A stretch of DNA of 64,000 bases. Origin: Azorhizobium doebereinerae UFLA1-100 (lineage in GTDB: Bacteria; Pseudomonadota; Alphaproteobacteria; Rhizobiales; Xanthobacteraceae). The stretch spans positions 1-64,000 of the forward strand of contig NZ_AXBA01000016.1 of the NCBI RefSeq assembly GCF_000473085.1, written 5' to 3'. Positions 1-9,457 of the stretch are shown here, piece after piece (the first letter of the stretch is position 1; every line of letters begins with the position of its first letter). The notes under the pieces were generated by a model, which had not been told where the DNA came from, did no database searches, and saw only the letters and a list, made by a program, of their open reading frames with translations. The position numbers were made by a program, and so were the translations under genes.

Positions 1-217
1 AGACCCCGAGCCGGCTCCAGCGGATGAAGCGGTTGTACAGCGTCTTGTGCGGGCCGTAGTCCTTGGGGGCATCCTTCCACTGCAACCCGTTGCGGATCAC
101 ATAAACGATGCCACTCACCACCCGGCGGTCATCGACGCGCGGCACGCCATGGGCCAAGGGAAAGAAGGGCGAGATCCGAGACATCTGCCTTTCGCTCAGC
201 AGGAACAAATCGCTCAT
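1..217 (-). CDS. IS5-family transposase, N-terminal part (cut by window edge)
   Basis: The 72 visible residues begin MSDLFLLSERQMSRISPFFP and continue with VPRVDDRRVVSGIVYVIRNG, LQWKDAPKDYGPHKTLYNRF and IRWSRLGV. This is the helix-turn-helix-like N-terminal domain (DUF4096 type) typical of IS5-group transposases, often encoded as the first of two overlapping frames. The start is the ATG at 217, preceded by an AGGAGG-like site (seen as cctcct on the plus strand). The catalytic DDE part is outside the window, so whether the element is intact cannot be judged. Confidence 0.85.
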   Translation of the reverse strand, partial: MSDLFLLSERQMSRISPFFPLAHGVPRVDDRRVVSGIVYVIRNGLQWKDAPKDYGPHKTLYNRFIRWSRLGV

Positions 218-278
218 CACAGCCTCCTCAATGGAGACTGTGAATCACAACTCAAGGCAAATTAATAGGTCCTGAGCC
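1..278 (-). mobile_element. IS5-family insertion sequence, one end (partial)
   Basis: The stretch holds the 5' part of a transposase and its flanking end; the rest of the element lies outside the window. Between the transposase start and unrelated DNA there is a short AT-richer end that stops near TAGGTCCTGAGCC, next to a TA or CTAG sequence, the kind of short target used by IS5-group elements. The exact end is inferred, because the other inverted repeat and the opposite target duplication cannot be seen. From about 280 onward the sequence takes on the base composition of the chromosome and leads into the chemoreceptor gene. Confidence 0.75.
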
Positions 279-480
279 TAGTCACCCTTCCAAATTGGCG
301 TGTACCTGCCCGGCGGCACAACGCAACGTTGGTTGCCGGTCAGCTACATGCAAGCTTTCCCGCCAAATGTCCCCGGCAATTCGAACACCGGGGAAGGCAA
401 ATGACCTTCCATCGCGCACTTCATCTGCCGTGCCGGCACGTATTGCCGGTGCCGCGGATGCTCTTGGGAAGGGGAAGGTC

Positions 481-2178
481 ATGTCGTTCAAGAATTTGCC
501 GATCATGTTCAAGATCGGCGCGCTCATCGTGCTGCTCGGCGTCTGCGCCATCGGCGGAACCATCTTCGCCAGCCACAAGATGAGCAACCTGTCCGCCGCC
601 TATCAGGGCGCGATGACCGAGGATGCCGGCTTCCTCCAGTTGGCCCGGCTGAACCGGCAGATCGTCGGCGTCCAGCGCTCCATCTACCAGCTCGCGGTGG
701 CGACCACGGACGATGAGATCAAGACCGCCGACGAGCGCCTCTCCTCCGCGCTCAGCATCGGCGAGCAGCGCGTTAAGGAGGCCAAGATCCTCCTGCCGAA
801 CATGTCGGCCGAGCTCGATCAATCCATGACCGCGCTGAAGGGCGCCATCAGCGGCGCCTGCGGCCCGACCATCAAGCTGGCCCGTGAATCCACCGCGCCC
901 GAGGACATCATCCGGGCCGGCCGCATGATGGTGGCCGACTGCGACCCCGCGCTGCGCAAGGTAGTCGACAGCGTCACCCGCACCGTCGATGCGGCCGTGG
1001 ACCACAACAAGACCTCGCTCGCCGAGCTCAACGCCGGTGCCTCCTCCTCCATCACCCTGCTCTACGTGACCATGGGTGCGGTGGTCCTGGCCGCCCTGGC
1101 GCTGGCGGCGGTGATGACCCGCGTCGGCATCGTCGGCCCGATCAACCAGCTCCTCGGCGTGATGCACGAGATCGCCACCGGGCATCTCACCGTCACCGTG
1201 CCCGGCACCGAGCGCAAGGACGAGGTGGGCACCATCGCCAAGGGCGTGGAGACCTTCCGCTTGGGCCTCGTGGAAGCCGAGCGGCTGCGCGAGGAAGCCG
1301 CCCACCAGGAGCAGCGCGCCGCCGAGCGGGTGCACGCCGAGCGCCTGGAGATCGCCGCCAATTTCGAAGCCAGCATGGGCGCCCTCGCCCACGCCTTCGC
1401 CCAGTCCTCCAGCGAGGTGTCGGAAGCGGCCCGTAGCCTGGCTGCCACCGCCGAGGAAACCTCCCGTCAGGCGGAAGCCGTGGGCGGAGCGGCGGAGCAG
1501 TCCAGCAGCAACGTGCAGACGGTGGCGGCCTCCACCGAGGAAATGACCGCCTCGGTCCGCGAAATCTCCGTGCAGGTCAGCCAGGCGGCGTCCATCGCCT
1601 CGGCCGCGGCCGAGGAGACCAGCCGCACCCAGACCGAGATCATCGAGCTGTCCCAGTCGGCGGCCAAGATCGGCGAAGTGGTGGACCTCATCACCAACAT
1701 CGCCGGCCAGACCAACCTCTTGGCGCTCAACGCCACCATCGAGGCGGCCCGCGCCGGCGAGATGGGCAAGGGCTTCGCGGTGGTCGCCCAGGAGGTCAAG
1801 CAGCTCGCCGCCCAGACCGCCAAGGCCACCGAGGAAATCTCCGGCAAGGTCTCCGAGATCCAGCAGGCCACCAACCGCTCGGTGGAAAGCATCGACAGGA
1901 TCGTGAACACCATCTCCCAGATCCGCAACGCCTCCTCGGCCATCGCCTCGGCGATCGAGGAGCAGGGCGCGGCGACCCAGGAGATCGCGGTGAACACCCA
2001 GCAGGCGGCGCGCGGCACCGAGACCGTGAACCAGAACATCAGTGGCGTCGGCCGCTCGGCCGAGATGACCGGCGCCGCCTCCACCCAGTTGATGACGCTC
2101 TCCCAGTCCCTGACCAGCCAGGCCCAGCAGCTGAAGGTCGAGGTCGAGCGCGTCGTGCAGAATCTGCGAGCCGGTTGA
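481..2178 (+). CDS. Methyl-accepting chemotaxis protein
   Basis: Membrane chemoreceptor of 565 aa that would signal to CheW/CheA. A transmembrane segment lies near residues 10-32, followed by a periplasmic helical region to about 190 (four-helix-bundle type by appearance), a second membrane segment near 192-215, a HAMP region, and a long cytoplasmic coiled coil. The conserved hairpin tip is clear: [20 protein letters not shown] followed by [20 protein letters not shown]. The frame is open from 295, but the ATG at 481 is chosen because a GGGAAGGGGAAGG tract lies just upstream and the protein then starts with a normal signal-anchor. A strong terminator follows, so it is probably monocistronic. 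The ligand cannot be inferred. Confidence 0.93.
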   Translation: MSFKNLPIMFKIGALIVLLGVCAIGGTIFASHKMSNLSAAYQGAMTEDAGFLQLARLNRQIVGVQRSIYQLAVATTDDEIKTADERLSSALSIGEQRVKEAKILLPNMSAELDQSMTALKGAISGACGPTIKLARESTAPEDIIRAGRMMVADCDPALRKVVDSVTRTVDAAVDHNKTSLAELNAGASSSITLLYVTMGAVVLAALALAAVMTRVGIVGPINQLLGVMHEIATGHLTVTVPGTERKDEVGTIAKGVETFRLGLVEAERLREEAAHQEQRAAERVHAERLEIAANFEASMGALAHAFAQSSSEVSEAARSLAATAEETSRQAEAVGGAAEQSSSNVQTVAASTEEMTASVREISVQVSQAASIASAAAEETSRTQTEIIELSQSAAKIGEVVDLITNIAGQTNLLALNATIEAARAGEMGKGFAVVAQEVKQLAAQTAKATEEISGKVSEIQQATNRSVESIDRIVNTISQIRNASSAIASAIEEQGAATQEIAVNTQQAARGTETVNQNISGVGRSAEMTGAASTQLMTLSQSLTSQAQQLKVEVERVVQNLRAG

Positions 2179-2207
2179 TTCCCCCCCAAGGCCGGACGCA
2201 GGTGACG

Positions 2208-2247
2208 AAGGGCCTCGCGCAAGACGCGAGGCCCTTCTAATTTTTTG
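2208..2247 (+). terminator. Rho-independent terminator of the chemoreceptor gene
   Basis: A perfect 12-bp stem (AAGGGCCTCGCG at 2208-2219 and its complement at 2225-2236) closes a 5-nt loop and is followed by CTAATTTTTT. Confidence 0.9.
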
Positions 2248-2327
2248 AGGCTCTTCTTTTTTCAAGGGCACGGCCCGGTCGAACGGCATCGCCATCCAAT
2301 CGGCAAGGCATCCTCGCCAAAGATGCG

Positions 2328-2374
2328 AGAGCCCGATCGGGCCGGGTTGAAGCAGGCTGATCGGTGAAGCCGTC
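2328..2374 (-). repeat. Interspersed 47-bp palindromic element, degenerate copy 1
   Basis: Aligned without gaps to the reverse complement of the elements at 38148-38194 and 42399-42445. The shared blocks are AGAGCC-GATC near one end and CTGATCGGTGAA near the other. The central palindrome is eroded in this copy. Confidence 0.55.
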
Positions 2375-2410
2375 TTTGAACCGCTGCTGGAGAAGGCGCG
2401 CGCCGGACGC

Positions 2411-2848
2411 CTACAGCAGGCCGAGCGTGCGCAGCTCGCGCTCCATGTGCTCGGGCAGCGCGTCGCCGCCGACGGTGCCCGCGCCAAGGTCGACCGGCGC
2501 CTCGTTGGCCTTCAGGTAGCGCCAGCCCTGGAACGGCCGCGACGGCCGCGGCGCCACCTTGATGACTTTCGGATCAAGAACCAGATGGCAGCGGCGGATG
2601 CCGTCCGCGTCGGTGAACGGGCGCACGTCCAGCAGCGCCTGCCGGCAGGCCACCTCCCCCTTGATCACCCAATAGAGCGAGCCGCCGTCGGTGAGCTCGG
2701 GGACGCGGGTCGGCACCATGCGCGTGGTGTGCCACTGCTCCACCGGCTCGCCCGCCGCCTTGCGCGCGGCGAGGCGCTGCTTGATCCAGTCTTCGAGGTC
2801 GGCCACCGAGGTGGCGCCGACGCAGAGCTTCAGCAGATGGAGAGGCAT
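2411..2848 (-). CDS. DUF1489 family protein
   Basis: 145 aa, starting MPLHLLKLCVGATSVADLED. It matches my recollection of the alphaproteobacterial DUF1489 family, with the conserved stretches HTTRMVPTRVPELTDGGSLY, WVIKGEVACRQ and PSRPFQGWRYL. The family has no established function; the proteins are small, soluble and usually encoded in core regions. The frame stays open upstream to 3145, but the ATG at 2848 is chosen because the similarity begins there. The upstream neighbour on the same strand is a glutathione transferase gene only 37 bp away, so the two may be co-transcribed. Confidence 0.85.
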   Translation of the reverse strand: MPLHLLKLCVGATSVADLEDWIKQRLAARKAAGEPVEQWHTTRMVPTRVPELTDGGSLYWVIKGEVACRQALLDVRPFTDADGIRRCHLVLDPKVIKVAPRPSRPFQGWRYLKANEAPVDLGAGTVGGDALPEHMERELRTLGLL

Positions 2849-2885
2849 GGCAACCGATCGGGCGACGGAAACGGAAGGGCTGGGC

Positions 2886-3551
2886 TCACCGCTTGACCAG
2901 CGGCCAGTCGATCTCGTCCTCGGCCACCACCCAGGGCTCGGCCAGAGCGGCGGTGCGCCAGCGGACGAAATTCGGCTCGGCGTGGATCGCCGCCACATAG
3001 GCGGCGCCCACCGCGTCGAGCGGCACCTGGTAGGTGTGGAAGCGCGCCGCCACCGGCGCGAACATGGCGTCCGCCGCGGAGAAGCCGCCGAACAGGAACG
3101 GCCCGCCGGCGCCGAACCGCGCCCGCGCCTGCCCCCAGATCCCAAGGATGCGCGCCACGTCGGCCTCGCCCTTCGGCGACAGCGCGCGCGGCTCGGCCGG
3201 GCGGGCGAGGTTCATCGGCAGCTCGGAGCGCACGGCGGAGAAGCCGGCGTGCATCTCGGTGGCGATGGAGCGGGCCAGCGCCCGCGCACGGGGATCGGAC
3301 GGCCACAGGCCGGGATGGCGCTCGGCCGCCCAGTCGATGATGGCGAGGGATTCCCAGACCAGGGCGTCGCCGTCCACCAGCACCGGCACCCGGCCGGCGG
3401 CGCCGAGGGCGCCGAGCCTGGCGCGGAACGCATCCGTGTCCAGCGGCACCACCTCCTCCTCGAAGGCGATGCCGGCGGCCGACAGCGCCAGCCAGGGCCG
3501 CAGCGACCAGGAGGAATAGGTCTTGTTGCCGACGATCAGCTTCAGGGACAC
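2886..3551 (-). CDS. Glutathione S-transferase family protein
   Basis: Cytosolic GST-fold protein of about 221 aa. The N-terminal thioredoxin-like half shows NKTYSSWSLRPWLALSAAGI with the Ser-rich catalytic loop, then VPVLVDGDALVWESLAIIDW (cis-Pro and the glutathione-binding ES motif near residue 67). An all-helical C-terminal half follows. Such proteins conjugate glutathione to electrophiles or isomerise substrates; the substrate is unknown. The GTG at 3551 is preferred because GGGAGG lies 5 nt upstream; a TTG at 3569 would add six residues. It lies just upstream of the DUF1489 gene in the same direction. Confidence 0.88.
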   Translation of the reverse strand: MSLKLIVGNKTYSSWSLRPWLALSAAGIAFEEEVVPLDTDAFRARLGALGAAGRVPVLVDGDALVWESLAIIDWAAERHPGLWPSDPRARALARSIATEMHAGFSAVRSELPMNLARPAEPRALSPKGEADVARILGIWGQARARFGAGGPFLFGGFSAADAMFAPVAARFHTYQVPLDAVGAAYVAAIHAEPNFVRWRTAALAEPWVVAEDEIDWPLVKR

Positions 3552-3618
3552 CCGCGCCTCCCAGGGCAAGGGCGGCGCTGCCGCCGCCCGGTTGAGGATG
3601 CCGATCCCGACCGCCGGG

Positions 3619-3744
3619 TCAGTGCATGGCGATCAGATTGAGATCGAACCCGCCGAAGACATAGACGATGGCGATACCAAGTCCGAAGGCGGTCAGCGCG
3701 AGACGCGCGAAGCACCAGCAGGACCGTCCGTGTGTTGCGCTCAT
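3619..3744 (-). CDS. Small single-pass membrane protein, hypothetical
   Basis: A 41-residue frame starting MSATHGRSCWCFARLALTAF with one hydrophobic segment (ALTAFGLGIAIVYVFGGF) near the C-terminus. No function is recognised. It has no strong ribosome-binding site, so support rests on the clean hydrophobic helix and on its position in an otherwise empty intergenic stretch. It would be transcribed toward the GST gene. Confidence 0.35.
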   Translation of the reverse strand: MSATHGRSCWCFARLALTAFGLGIAIVYVFGGFDLNLIAMH

Positions 3745-3803
3745 GATGAGACGATGGACCCCGTTGAGAGACGATCGCGCGCGCAGAGGCCGGATCGTGT
3801 CTG

Positions 3804-3824
3804 ACACTTTAGTTAAGAAAGTGT
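3804..3824. promoter_or_regulatory. 21-bp dyad, candidate operator
   Basis: ACACTTT and AAAGTGT form perfect 7-bp arms around a 7-nt AT-rich spacer. The dyad lies in the divergent gap between the small membrane protein gene (minus) and the DUF3253 gene (plus). There is no T-run, so a repressor or activator site is more likely than a terminator. This is inference only. Confidence 0.35.
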
Positions 3825-3948
3825 GACCACTAACGCAACGGCCTCTTCGCCGCAGCCCACAGTCTTTCATGGCTGCCCTGCGCTGGGCTTGCACCTGGCG
3901 GCGCGCATCCGGCCTTGCATCCGGGCGCGCGCGGTGCCACGAGGGCGC

Positions 3949-4236
3949 ATGACCGAGCGCCCCTCAGACGCCCTCCCCCTGCCCGACGAGGCGCAGGTCG
4001 AGGCCACTATCCTGGACCTTGCCCGCGCCAAGGCGGACAGCAAGTCCATCGACCCCACCGAGGCCGCCCGCGCCCTGGCGGAGGGCGACGGCTGGCAGCG
4101 CGTGCTGCCGCTGGTGCGCCGGGTCGCCGTGCGCCTCGCCCAGGAAGGCCGGCTGGTGATCTACCGCAAGGGCAAGCCGGTGGATCCGGCGGACTTCCGC
4201 GGCGTCTACCGCCTCGGCATCCCGCACGACGAATAG
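3949..4236 (+). CDS. DUF3253 winged-helix-like protein
   Basis: 95 aa, starting MTERPSDALPLPDEAQVEAT. The pattern ATILDLARAKADSKSIDPTE, EAARAL and WQRVLPLVRRVAVRLAQEGR, followed by LVIYRKGKPVDPADFRGVYR, fits the DUF3253 family, a small winged-helix fold of unknown function. The ATG at 3949 is chosen over earlier in-frame starts because a GAGGG motif lies just upstream and the family begins here. The next gene on the opposite strand ends 5 bp after this stop, so the two are convergent. Confidence 0.8.
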   Translation: MTERPSDALPLPDEAQVEATILDLARAKADSKSIDPTEAARALAEGDGWQRVLPLVRRVAVRLAQEGRLVIYRKGKPVDPADFRGVYRLGIPHDE

Positions 4237-4241
4237 GCCGC

Positions 4242-5057
4242 TCAGCCCGCCGCCGGCTGCGGCGCGGGGAACAGCACCGGGATGCGCCCGGTCAGGTAAT
4301 AGGCCAGGAGCCCCAGCCATTCCTTGGCGGCGAAGTCGGTGAGGTCGAGCCCCTGCGCCACCCGCAGGAACGGGCCGTCCAGCGCCTTGGGCGAGACGGT
4401 GCGGTAGTCCACCGGATAGGCGGTGACCGGAAAGCCCACGGCGCGGAAGCAGCCCACCGCGCGCGGCATGTGGAAGGCCGAGGTCACCAGCAGCCAGCGC
4501 GCCCCCGGCGCCGGCTCCACCAGCGCCCGGGTGAAGGCGGCGTTCTCCGCCGTGTTGCGCGCCCGCCGCTCGAACGTCACCCGCGCCAGGTCCACCCCGA
4601 GGTCGCGCAGCGCCAGCCGCACCGCGTCCGCCTCCGGCCCGGCGCCCGGCTCCAGGTCCGCGCTGCCGCCGGAGAACACCAGCCGCGCCTGCGGATGGGT
4701 CCGCGCCAGCATGGCGAAGGCGATCATCCGCTCGCCTGCGTCATTGATCGCCGGCATGCCGCGCGCCAGCGCCACCGCCGGCATCTCGGCGCCGCCGAGC
4801 AGGATGATGCCGTCCACCGGCCGCCCGTCGTCCACATAGGGCGGGAAGCGCTCCTCCAGCGGCGAGACCAGGAAATTGGCCGCCGGCGAGAAGCCGAACA
4901 CCACGATGCCGAGCGTCGCCAGCGCCACCAGCGCGAACGCCGGGCGCCGCACGTCCGCCACGCGCAGCAGCACCCCGACCACCAGGCCGAAGACCAGCAG
5001 GTTGGAGGGGGCGGTCAGCAGCCAGCCGAGCTTGGAGAGCGTGAAGAAGGAATCCAT
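4242..5057 (-). CDS. YdcF/ElyC family (DUF218) membrane protein
   Basis: 271 aa. Two hydrophobic segments (about residues 8-33 and 40-62) precede a soluble DUF218 domain: DGIILLGGAEMPAVALARGM, LARTHPQARLVFSGGSAD, ERRARNTAENAAFTRALV and WLLVTSAFHMPRAVGCFRAV. The last two blocks are hallmarks of the YdcF/SanA/ElyC group, which in E. coli affects envelope integrity. The biochemical activity is not settled. Length and layout match ElyC-type proteins. Start ATG at 5057. Confidence 0.87.
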   Translation of the reverse strand: MDSFFTLSKLGWLLTAPSNLLVFGLVVGVLLRVADVRRPAFALVALATLGIVVFGFSPAANFLVSPLEERFPPYVDDGRPVDGIILLGGAEMPAVALARGMPAINDAGERMIAFAMLARTHPQARLVFSGGSADLEPGAGPEADAVRLALRDLGVDLARVTFERRARNTAENAAFTRALVEPAPGARWLLVTSAFHMPRAVGCFRAVGFPVTAYPVDYRTVSPKALDGPFLRVAQGLDLTDFAAKEWLGLLAYYLTGRIPVLFPAPQPAAG

Positions 5058-5212
5058 GGGGCGCCCGCGCGGCCCCGCGCCGGCCGGCGCGGGGGAGAGG
5101 AAAGATCAGCGCGGGTGTGCGGCGACGCGGGGAAAAGCGCAAGGGCGCGGCGGCATCGGGCCGGTTTTCGCCTCGCCCGCCCGCACGCCCGCCGCCCGCG
5201 CCCCACCCCGCC

Positions 5213-6385
5213 TCAGGCGGTCTTCTCGAACAGTTCGCGGCCGATCAGCATGCGGCGGATCTCGCTGGTGCCGGCGCCGATCTCGTAGAGCTTGGCGTCG
5301 CGCAGCAGGCGGCCGGTGGGATAGTCGTTGATATAGCCGTTGCCGCCCAGCGTCTGGATCGCCTCCAGCGCCATCCAGGTGGCCTTCTCGGCGGCGATCA
5401 GGATGGCGCCGGCCGCGTCCTCACGCGTGGTCAGGCCCCGGTCGCAGGATTTGGCCACCGCATAGACGTAGGCCTTGACCGAGTTCATCGCCACATACAT
5501 GTCGGCGAGCTTGCCCTGCATCAGCTGGAAGGTGCCGATCGCCTGGCCGAACTGCTTGCGCTCGTGGACATAGGGAATGACCACGTCCATGCAGGCCTGC
5601 ATGATGCCGATCGGCCCGCCCGCCAGCACCGCGCGCTCATAGTCGAGGCCGGACATCAGCACGTTGACGCCGCGCCCCACCTGCCCGAGCACGTTCTCCT
5701 CCGGCACCTCGCAATCCTCGAACACCAGTTCGCCGGTGTCGGAGCCGCGCATGCCCAGCTTGTCCAGCTTCTGCGCCGTGGAGAAGCCCGGAAAACCCTT
5801 CTCGATCAGGAAGGCGGTCATGCCGCGGGCACCCGCCGCCGGGTCGGTCTTGGCATAGACCACCAGGGTCTCGGCGATGGGACCGTTGGTGATCCACATC
5901 TTGGAGCCGTTCAGCACATAGCGGTCGCCCTTCTTGTCCGCGCGGGTGCGCATGGAGACGACGTCCGACCCCGCCCCCGGCTCGGACATGGCGAGCGCGC
6001 CCACATGCTCGCCCGAGATCAGCTTAGGCAGGTATTTGCGCTTCTGGTCCTCGGTGCCGTTGCGGCGAAGCTGGTTGACGCAGAGGTTGGAATGCGCGCC
6101 GTAGGACAGGCCGACGGAGGCGGAGGCGCGGCTGATCTCCTCCATGGCGATCACATGCTCCAGATAGCCGAGGCCCGAGCCGCCATAGTCCTCCTCGACG
6201 GTGAGGCCGAGCAGGCCGAGGTCGCCGAGCTTCGGCCACAGGTCGCGCGGAAACTGGTTGGAACGGTCGATCTCGTCCGCGCGCGGCGCGATCAGATCCT
6301 GGGAGAAGTCGCGCACCGTGTCGCGCAGCATGTCGGCGGTTTCGCCGAGCTGGAAATCAAAGCCGTTCTGCATATTGGCGAGCAT
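5213..6385 (-). CDS. ivd: Isovaleryl-CoA dehydrogenase (acyl-CoA dehydrogenase family)
   Basis: FAD-dependent dehydrogenase of about 390 aa, predicted to convert isovaleryl-CoA to 3-methylcrotonyl-CoA in leucine catabolism. Family blocks are intact: [58 protein letters not shown] and [20 protein letters not shown]. The catalytic Glu is at the isovaleryl-type position in [14 protein letters not shown], not in the C-terminal [10 protein letters not shown] motif; this separates IVD from short-chain acyl-CoA dehydrogenases. A first ATG at 6391 directly abuts GGGAGAGG, so the ATG at 6385, 6 nt from it, is the better start. No other leucine-pathway gene is adjacent. Confidence 0.9.
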   Translation of the reverse strand: MLANMQNGFDFQLGETADMLRDTVRDFSQDLIAPRADEIDRSNQFPRDLWPKLGDLGLLGLTVEEDYGGSGLGYLEHVIAMEEISRASASVGLSYGAHSNLCVNQLRRNGTEDQKRKYLPKLISGEHVGALAMSEPGAGSDVVSMRTRADKKGDRYVLNGSKMWITNGPIAETLVVYAKTDPAAGARGMTAFLIEKGFPGFSTAQKLDKLGMRGSDTGELVFEDCEVPEENVLGQVGRGVNVLMSGLDYERAVLAGGPIGIMQACMDVVIPYVHERKQFGQAIGTFQLMQGKLADMYVAMNSVKAYVYAVAKSCDRGLTTREDAAGAILIAAEKATWMALEAIQTLGGNGYINDYPTGRLLRDAKLYEIGAGTSEIRRMLIGRELFEKTA

Positions 6386-6651
6386 GCGCATCCTCTCCCG
6401 GCGGCCGGAGGCCGCTATTGGTCTGTGGGGCCTGGGCTTCTGCGGCCCGGTCGCGGGGATGGTAGAACAGGAAGCCGCCGCCGGGAAACCGGCCGCGCCT
6501 CATCCTTTGGACAAAGGCTCCGCGTGGGGCGCGGGGCGGGGGCGCGGCGGCGCAAAATGGGGTGAACGCCAGGGCGCAAGGTGGCTCACGGATGGTTCAA
6601 CCATGAGTAATTGGCCTACGTGTTCTGCATGGCATGGCTTAGACTTCTCGC

Positions 6652-7209
6652 ATGGGACTATTGACCTTCAGCATCAACGTCACCCTGGACGGCTGCGTCG
6701 ATCACCGGGAGGGGATTGCCGACGACGAAACGCACGCCTTCTTCACCCGTCTTATGGACGAGGCCGGGGCGATGCTGTGGGGACGCGTCACCTACGAGAT
6801 GATGGAGAGCCACTGGCCGGCAGTCGCTCGCGGCGACGAGAAGGCGCCGCCGGCGATACGCGCGTGGGCGGTCAAGCTGGAGGTCAAGCCGAAGTACGTG
6901 GTGTCGTCGACGCGAAACACCTTCCCGTGGACCAACAGCCATCACATCGCCGGCGACCTGCGCACGGGCGTCCAGAAGCTCAAGGACGCAACCCCGGCCG
7001 GCGTGCTCCTGGGTAGCGGCAAGCTCGCGACCGAGTTGGAACGGCTGGATCTGATCGACGAGTATTGTTTCCTCGTCCACCCCAGGATCGCCGGCCACGG
7101 CCCAACCCTCTACCAGAGCGGATTGCCCGGCACGCGGCGGCTGGAACTGATCTCGGCAACGCCGCTCCGCAGCGGCGCTATCGCCGCACATTACCGGCGC
7201 GCCCGCTAA
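6652..7209 (+). CDS. Dihydrofolate reductase-like (RibD C-terminal domain) protein
   Basis: 185 aa, starting MGLLTFSINVTLDGCVDHRE. It has the fold pattern of the RibD C-terminal/YyaP group: MLWGRVTYEMMESHWPAVA, YVVSSTRNTFPWTNSHHIAG, GVLLGSGKLATELERLDLID and YCFLVHPRIAGHGPTLYQSG. Members reduce pteridine-like or other substrates with NADPH, but most are uncharacterised. Codon use is slightly less GC-biased than in the neighbours, and it is divergent from ivd, so it may be a single-gene acquisition. That last point is an impression, not a measurement. Confidence 0.85.
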   Translation: MGLLTFSINVTLDGCVDHREGIADDETHAFFTRLMDEAGAMLWGRVTYEMMESHWPAVARGDEKAPPAIRAWAVKLEVKPKYVVSSTRNTFPWTNSHHIAGDLRTGVQKLKDATPAGVLLGSGKLATELERLDLIDEYCFLVHPRIAGHGPTLYQSGLPGTRRLELISATPLRSGAIAAHYRRAR

Positions 7210-7324
7210 TCCAGAGCAGCATCTTTGCGCGCCGCGCCTTCTCGCCGCGCGATACGGCATCCTCCACTCCCGAAATGCATCGGGACAGGTCCTCGCAGGC
7301 CGCCCGCCCATTGAAACCGTGCGA

Positions 7325-9457
7325 TCAGACCAGCCGGTCGGCGGGGGCGCCGCGGCCCGGCCGCGCGGCCGGGATATGCGCCCTGCGGTTGCTGTCGAAC
7401 AGCGCCACGGCGGCGCCGATCGGCAGCGCCGCGGCGAACAGGAAGCCCTGCGCCTGCTGGGCGCCGAAGGCCCGCAGGAAGCGCAGCTGCTCCTCGCTCT
7501 CCACGCCCTCGGCGGTCAGCGTGATGCCGAGCGAGCGGCCGAGCCGCACCACATATTCCACGATGGAGGCGGCATCGCGGGTCACGCCGAGATTGGAGAT
7601 GAAGGAGCGGTCGATCTTGATCTTGGACACCGGCAGGCGGTGGACATGGACCAGCGAGGCATGGCCGGTGCCGAAGTCGTCCAGGGCGAGCCGGATGCCG
7701 CAGTCGCGCAGCCGCTCCAGCATCTCCGTCACTTCCGCCTCGCCGCCGATCACCGCGCTCTCGGTGATCTCGATCTCCAGCCGGTGCGGCGGGAAGCCGG
7801 TCTCCTTCAGGATCTGCATCACCCGGTCCACCATGCTGGCGTGGCGCAGGTTGACCGGCGACATGTTGACCGCGAGCGTCGTGTCGCCCAGCGCGCGCGC
7901 CTCGATGCAGGCCTTGCGCAGCACCCAGGCGTCGATGCGGGTGATGAGCGCGGTGCCCTCGGCCACCCACAGGAAGTCGGCCGGCATCAGGCGGCCGCGC
8001 TCGGGATGGTCCCACCGCAGCAGCGCCTCGAAGCCGACAATGCGCCGCGTTTCCACCTCCACCTCCGGCTGGAACACCAGGGCCAGTTCGCCCCGGTCCA
8101 GCGCCGCCGACAGTTCGGTCTCGATGTTGCGGCGGCGGCGGAGCTCCCGCTCGAAATGCGGCTCGAACAGCACCGCCGCGCCGCGCCCCTTGGCCTTGGC
8201 GCGATAGAGGGCGATGTCGGCCCGGCGCAGCAGGTCCGGCACGTTGGTGGCATCGCGCGGGGCCTGCGCCACGCCCACGGAGGCGCCGACCACCAGTTCC
8301 GCCCCCTCCAGCTTGATCGGCGGCTTGAGGCGGTCGAGGATATGGTCGATGCGCGGCGCCATCTCGTCGCCGGCCTGCCCCCGCGTCATGAGCACGAACT
8401 CATCGCCGCCGAAGCGCGCCGCCACGCCGCCCCGGCCAACGCCCTCGCGCAGGCGCTCGGCCACGGTGCGCAGTAAGGCATCGCCCGCCGTGTGGCCCAG
8501 CGTGTCGTTGATGTCCTTGAAGCCGTCGAGATCGACGAACATCAGCCCCAGCGACTCGCTGGGATCGAGGTCGGTGAAGGCCCGCTCCAGGTCGGCGATG
8601 AACTGCATGCGGTTCGGCAGGTCGGTGAGCACGTCGCGCGAGGCGAGGTGCGTGGCGTAGGCCTCGCTCTCCACCAGCGCCGCCGTCGCCCGGCGCGCCT
8701 GGAACAGCAGGACGACGCACAGCACCAGCAGCAGCGTGGAGAGCAGCGCCACGGAGGGAGCGAGCCGCCCCGTCAAGGCGGAATCCGGACGGCCTTCCGG
8801 CCAGACCAGGGACAGGACGCGCCCGTCCGCCATGTCGGTCAGGGGCACGCCGGCCCCGCCCAGAACGGTGCCCTCGGCCAGCCGGAAGCCGTCGGCCTTG
8901 AAGGAGGCGCCGAGTTCCTTGAACAGGTTCTCGTCCAGGCGGTCCACGGTCACGGCATAGACCGGCTCGGTGCTGGCGCGCGCGGCGGCCCCGGCGACGC
9001 CGCCCGGCAGCACGGCGCCGACGGCGGCAAGGCCGGTCAGGGCGCCATTCGCCACCACGCCCACGGACGGGTTCTGTGCCTGCGCGCCCTCCACCAGCTT
9101 CTTCAGCGTGGGCCGCATCTGCGCCACCGCCTCGGGCGCCAGCCGCTTGCCCAGCGAGGAGGCGTAGAGCACGTCCCCGCTGCTGTTCAGAAGGAAGTTT
9201 TCCTCGAAGCCGAAGGTGTCGTTGAGCGGGCGGCTGAAGCTGCGCTCGAACCAGGCCTCGCTCAGCGGCTCGCCGGCCACCGCCGGCTGCTCGGCGCGCA
9301 CGGTGGCGGACTTGAGCGCCTGGAGCATGTGGGCGGTGTGCGCGGTGAGGAACGCCCTGACCGCGCTGCGCTCCTGTTCCGCGCGCGCCACGTCGGTGCG
9401 CAGCAGGCCCCAGACCAGCAGCGCGACGAGCCCGGCCGCCACCAGTGCGATGGCCAC
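7325..9457 (-). CDS. Membrane GGDEF-EAL cyclic-di-GMP protein
   Basis: About 710 aa. An N-terminal membrane segment (1-20), an extracytoplasmic sensor of about 210 residues (CHASE4-like by size and position), a second membrane segment near 235-255, then GGDEF and EAL domains. The GGDEF signature is canonical (ARFGGDEFVLM), with no RxxD inhibitory site visible upstream. The EAL residues are all present: GFEALLRWDHPERG, VNMSPVNLRH, EIEITESA, LALDDFGTGHASL, KIKIDRSFI and AEGVESEEQL. It could make and degrade c-di-GMP, with phosphodiesterase activity likely. The GTG at 9457 falls inside the first hydrophobic segment and has no ribosome-binding site; see the finding on a possible ATT start at 9508. 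Confidence 0.92.
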   Translation of the reverse strand: MAIALVAAGLVALLVWGLLRTDVARAEQERSAVRAFLTAHTAHMLQALKSATVRAEQPAVAGEPLSEAWFERSFSRPLNDTFGFEENFLLNSSGDVLYASSLGKRLAPEAVAQMRPTLKKLVEGAQAQNPSVGVVANGALTGLAAVGAVLPGGVAGAAARASTEPVYAVTVDRLDENLFKELGASFKADGFRLAEGTVLGGAGVPLTDMADGRVLSLVWPEGRPDSALTGRLAPSVALLSTLLLVLCVVLLFQARRATAALVESEAYATHLASRDVLTDLPNRMQFIADLERAFTDLDPSESLGLMFVDLDGFKDINDTLGHTAGDALLRTVAERLREGVGRGGVAARFGGDEFVLMTRGQAGDEMAPRIDHILDRLKPPIKLEGAELVVGASVGVAQAPRDATNVPDLLRRADIALYRAKAKGRGAAVLFEPHFERELRRRRNIETELSAALDRGELALVFQPEVEVETRRIVGFEALLRWDHPERGRLMPADFLWVAEGTALITRIDAWVLRKACIEARALGDTTLAVNMSPVNLRHASMVDRVMQILKETGFPPHRLEIEITESAVIGGEAEVTEMLERLRDCGIRLALDDFGTGHASLVHVHRLPVSKIKIDRSFISNLGVTRDAASIVEYVVRLGRSLGITLTAEGVESEEQLRFLRAFGAQQAQGFLFAAALPIGAAVALFDSNRRAHIPAARPGRGAPADRLV

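Noticed and set aside
47-265. Plus-strand frame of 72 codons at the left edge
   Set aside because: It is the antisense of the IS5 transposase, whose minus-strand translation matches a known family.
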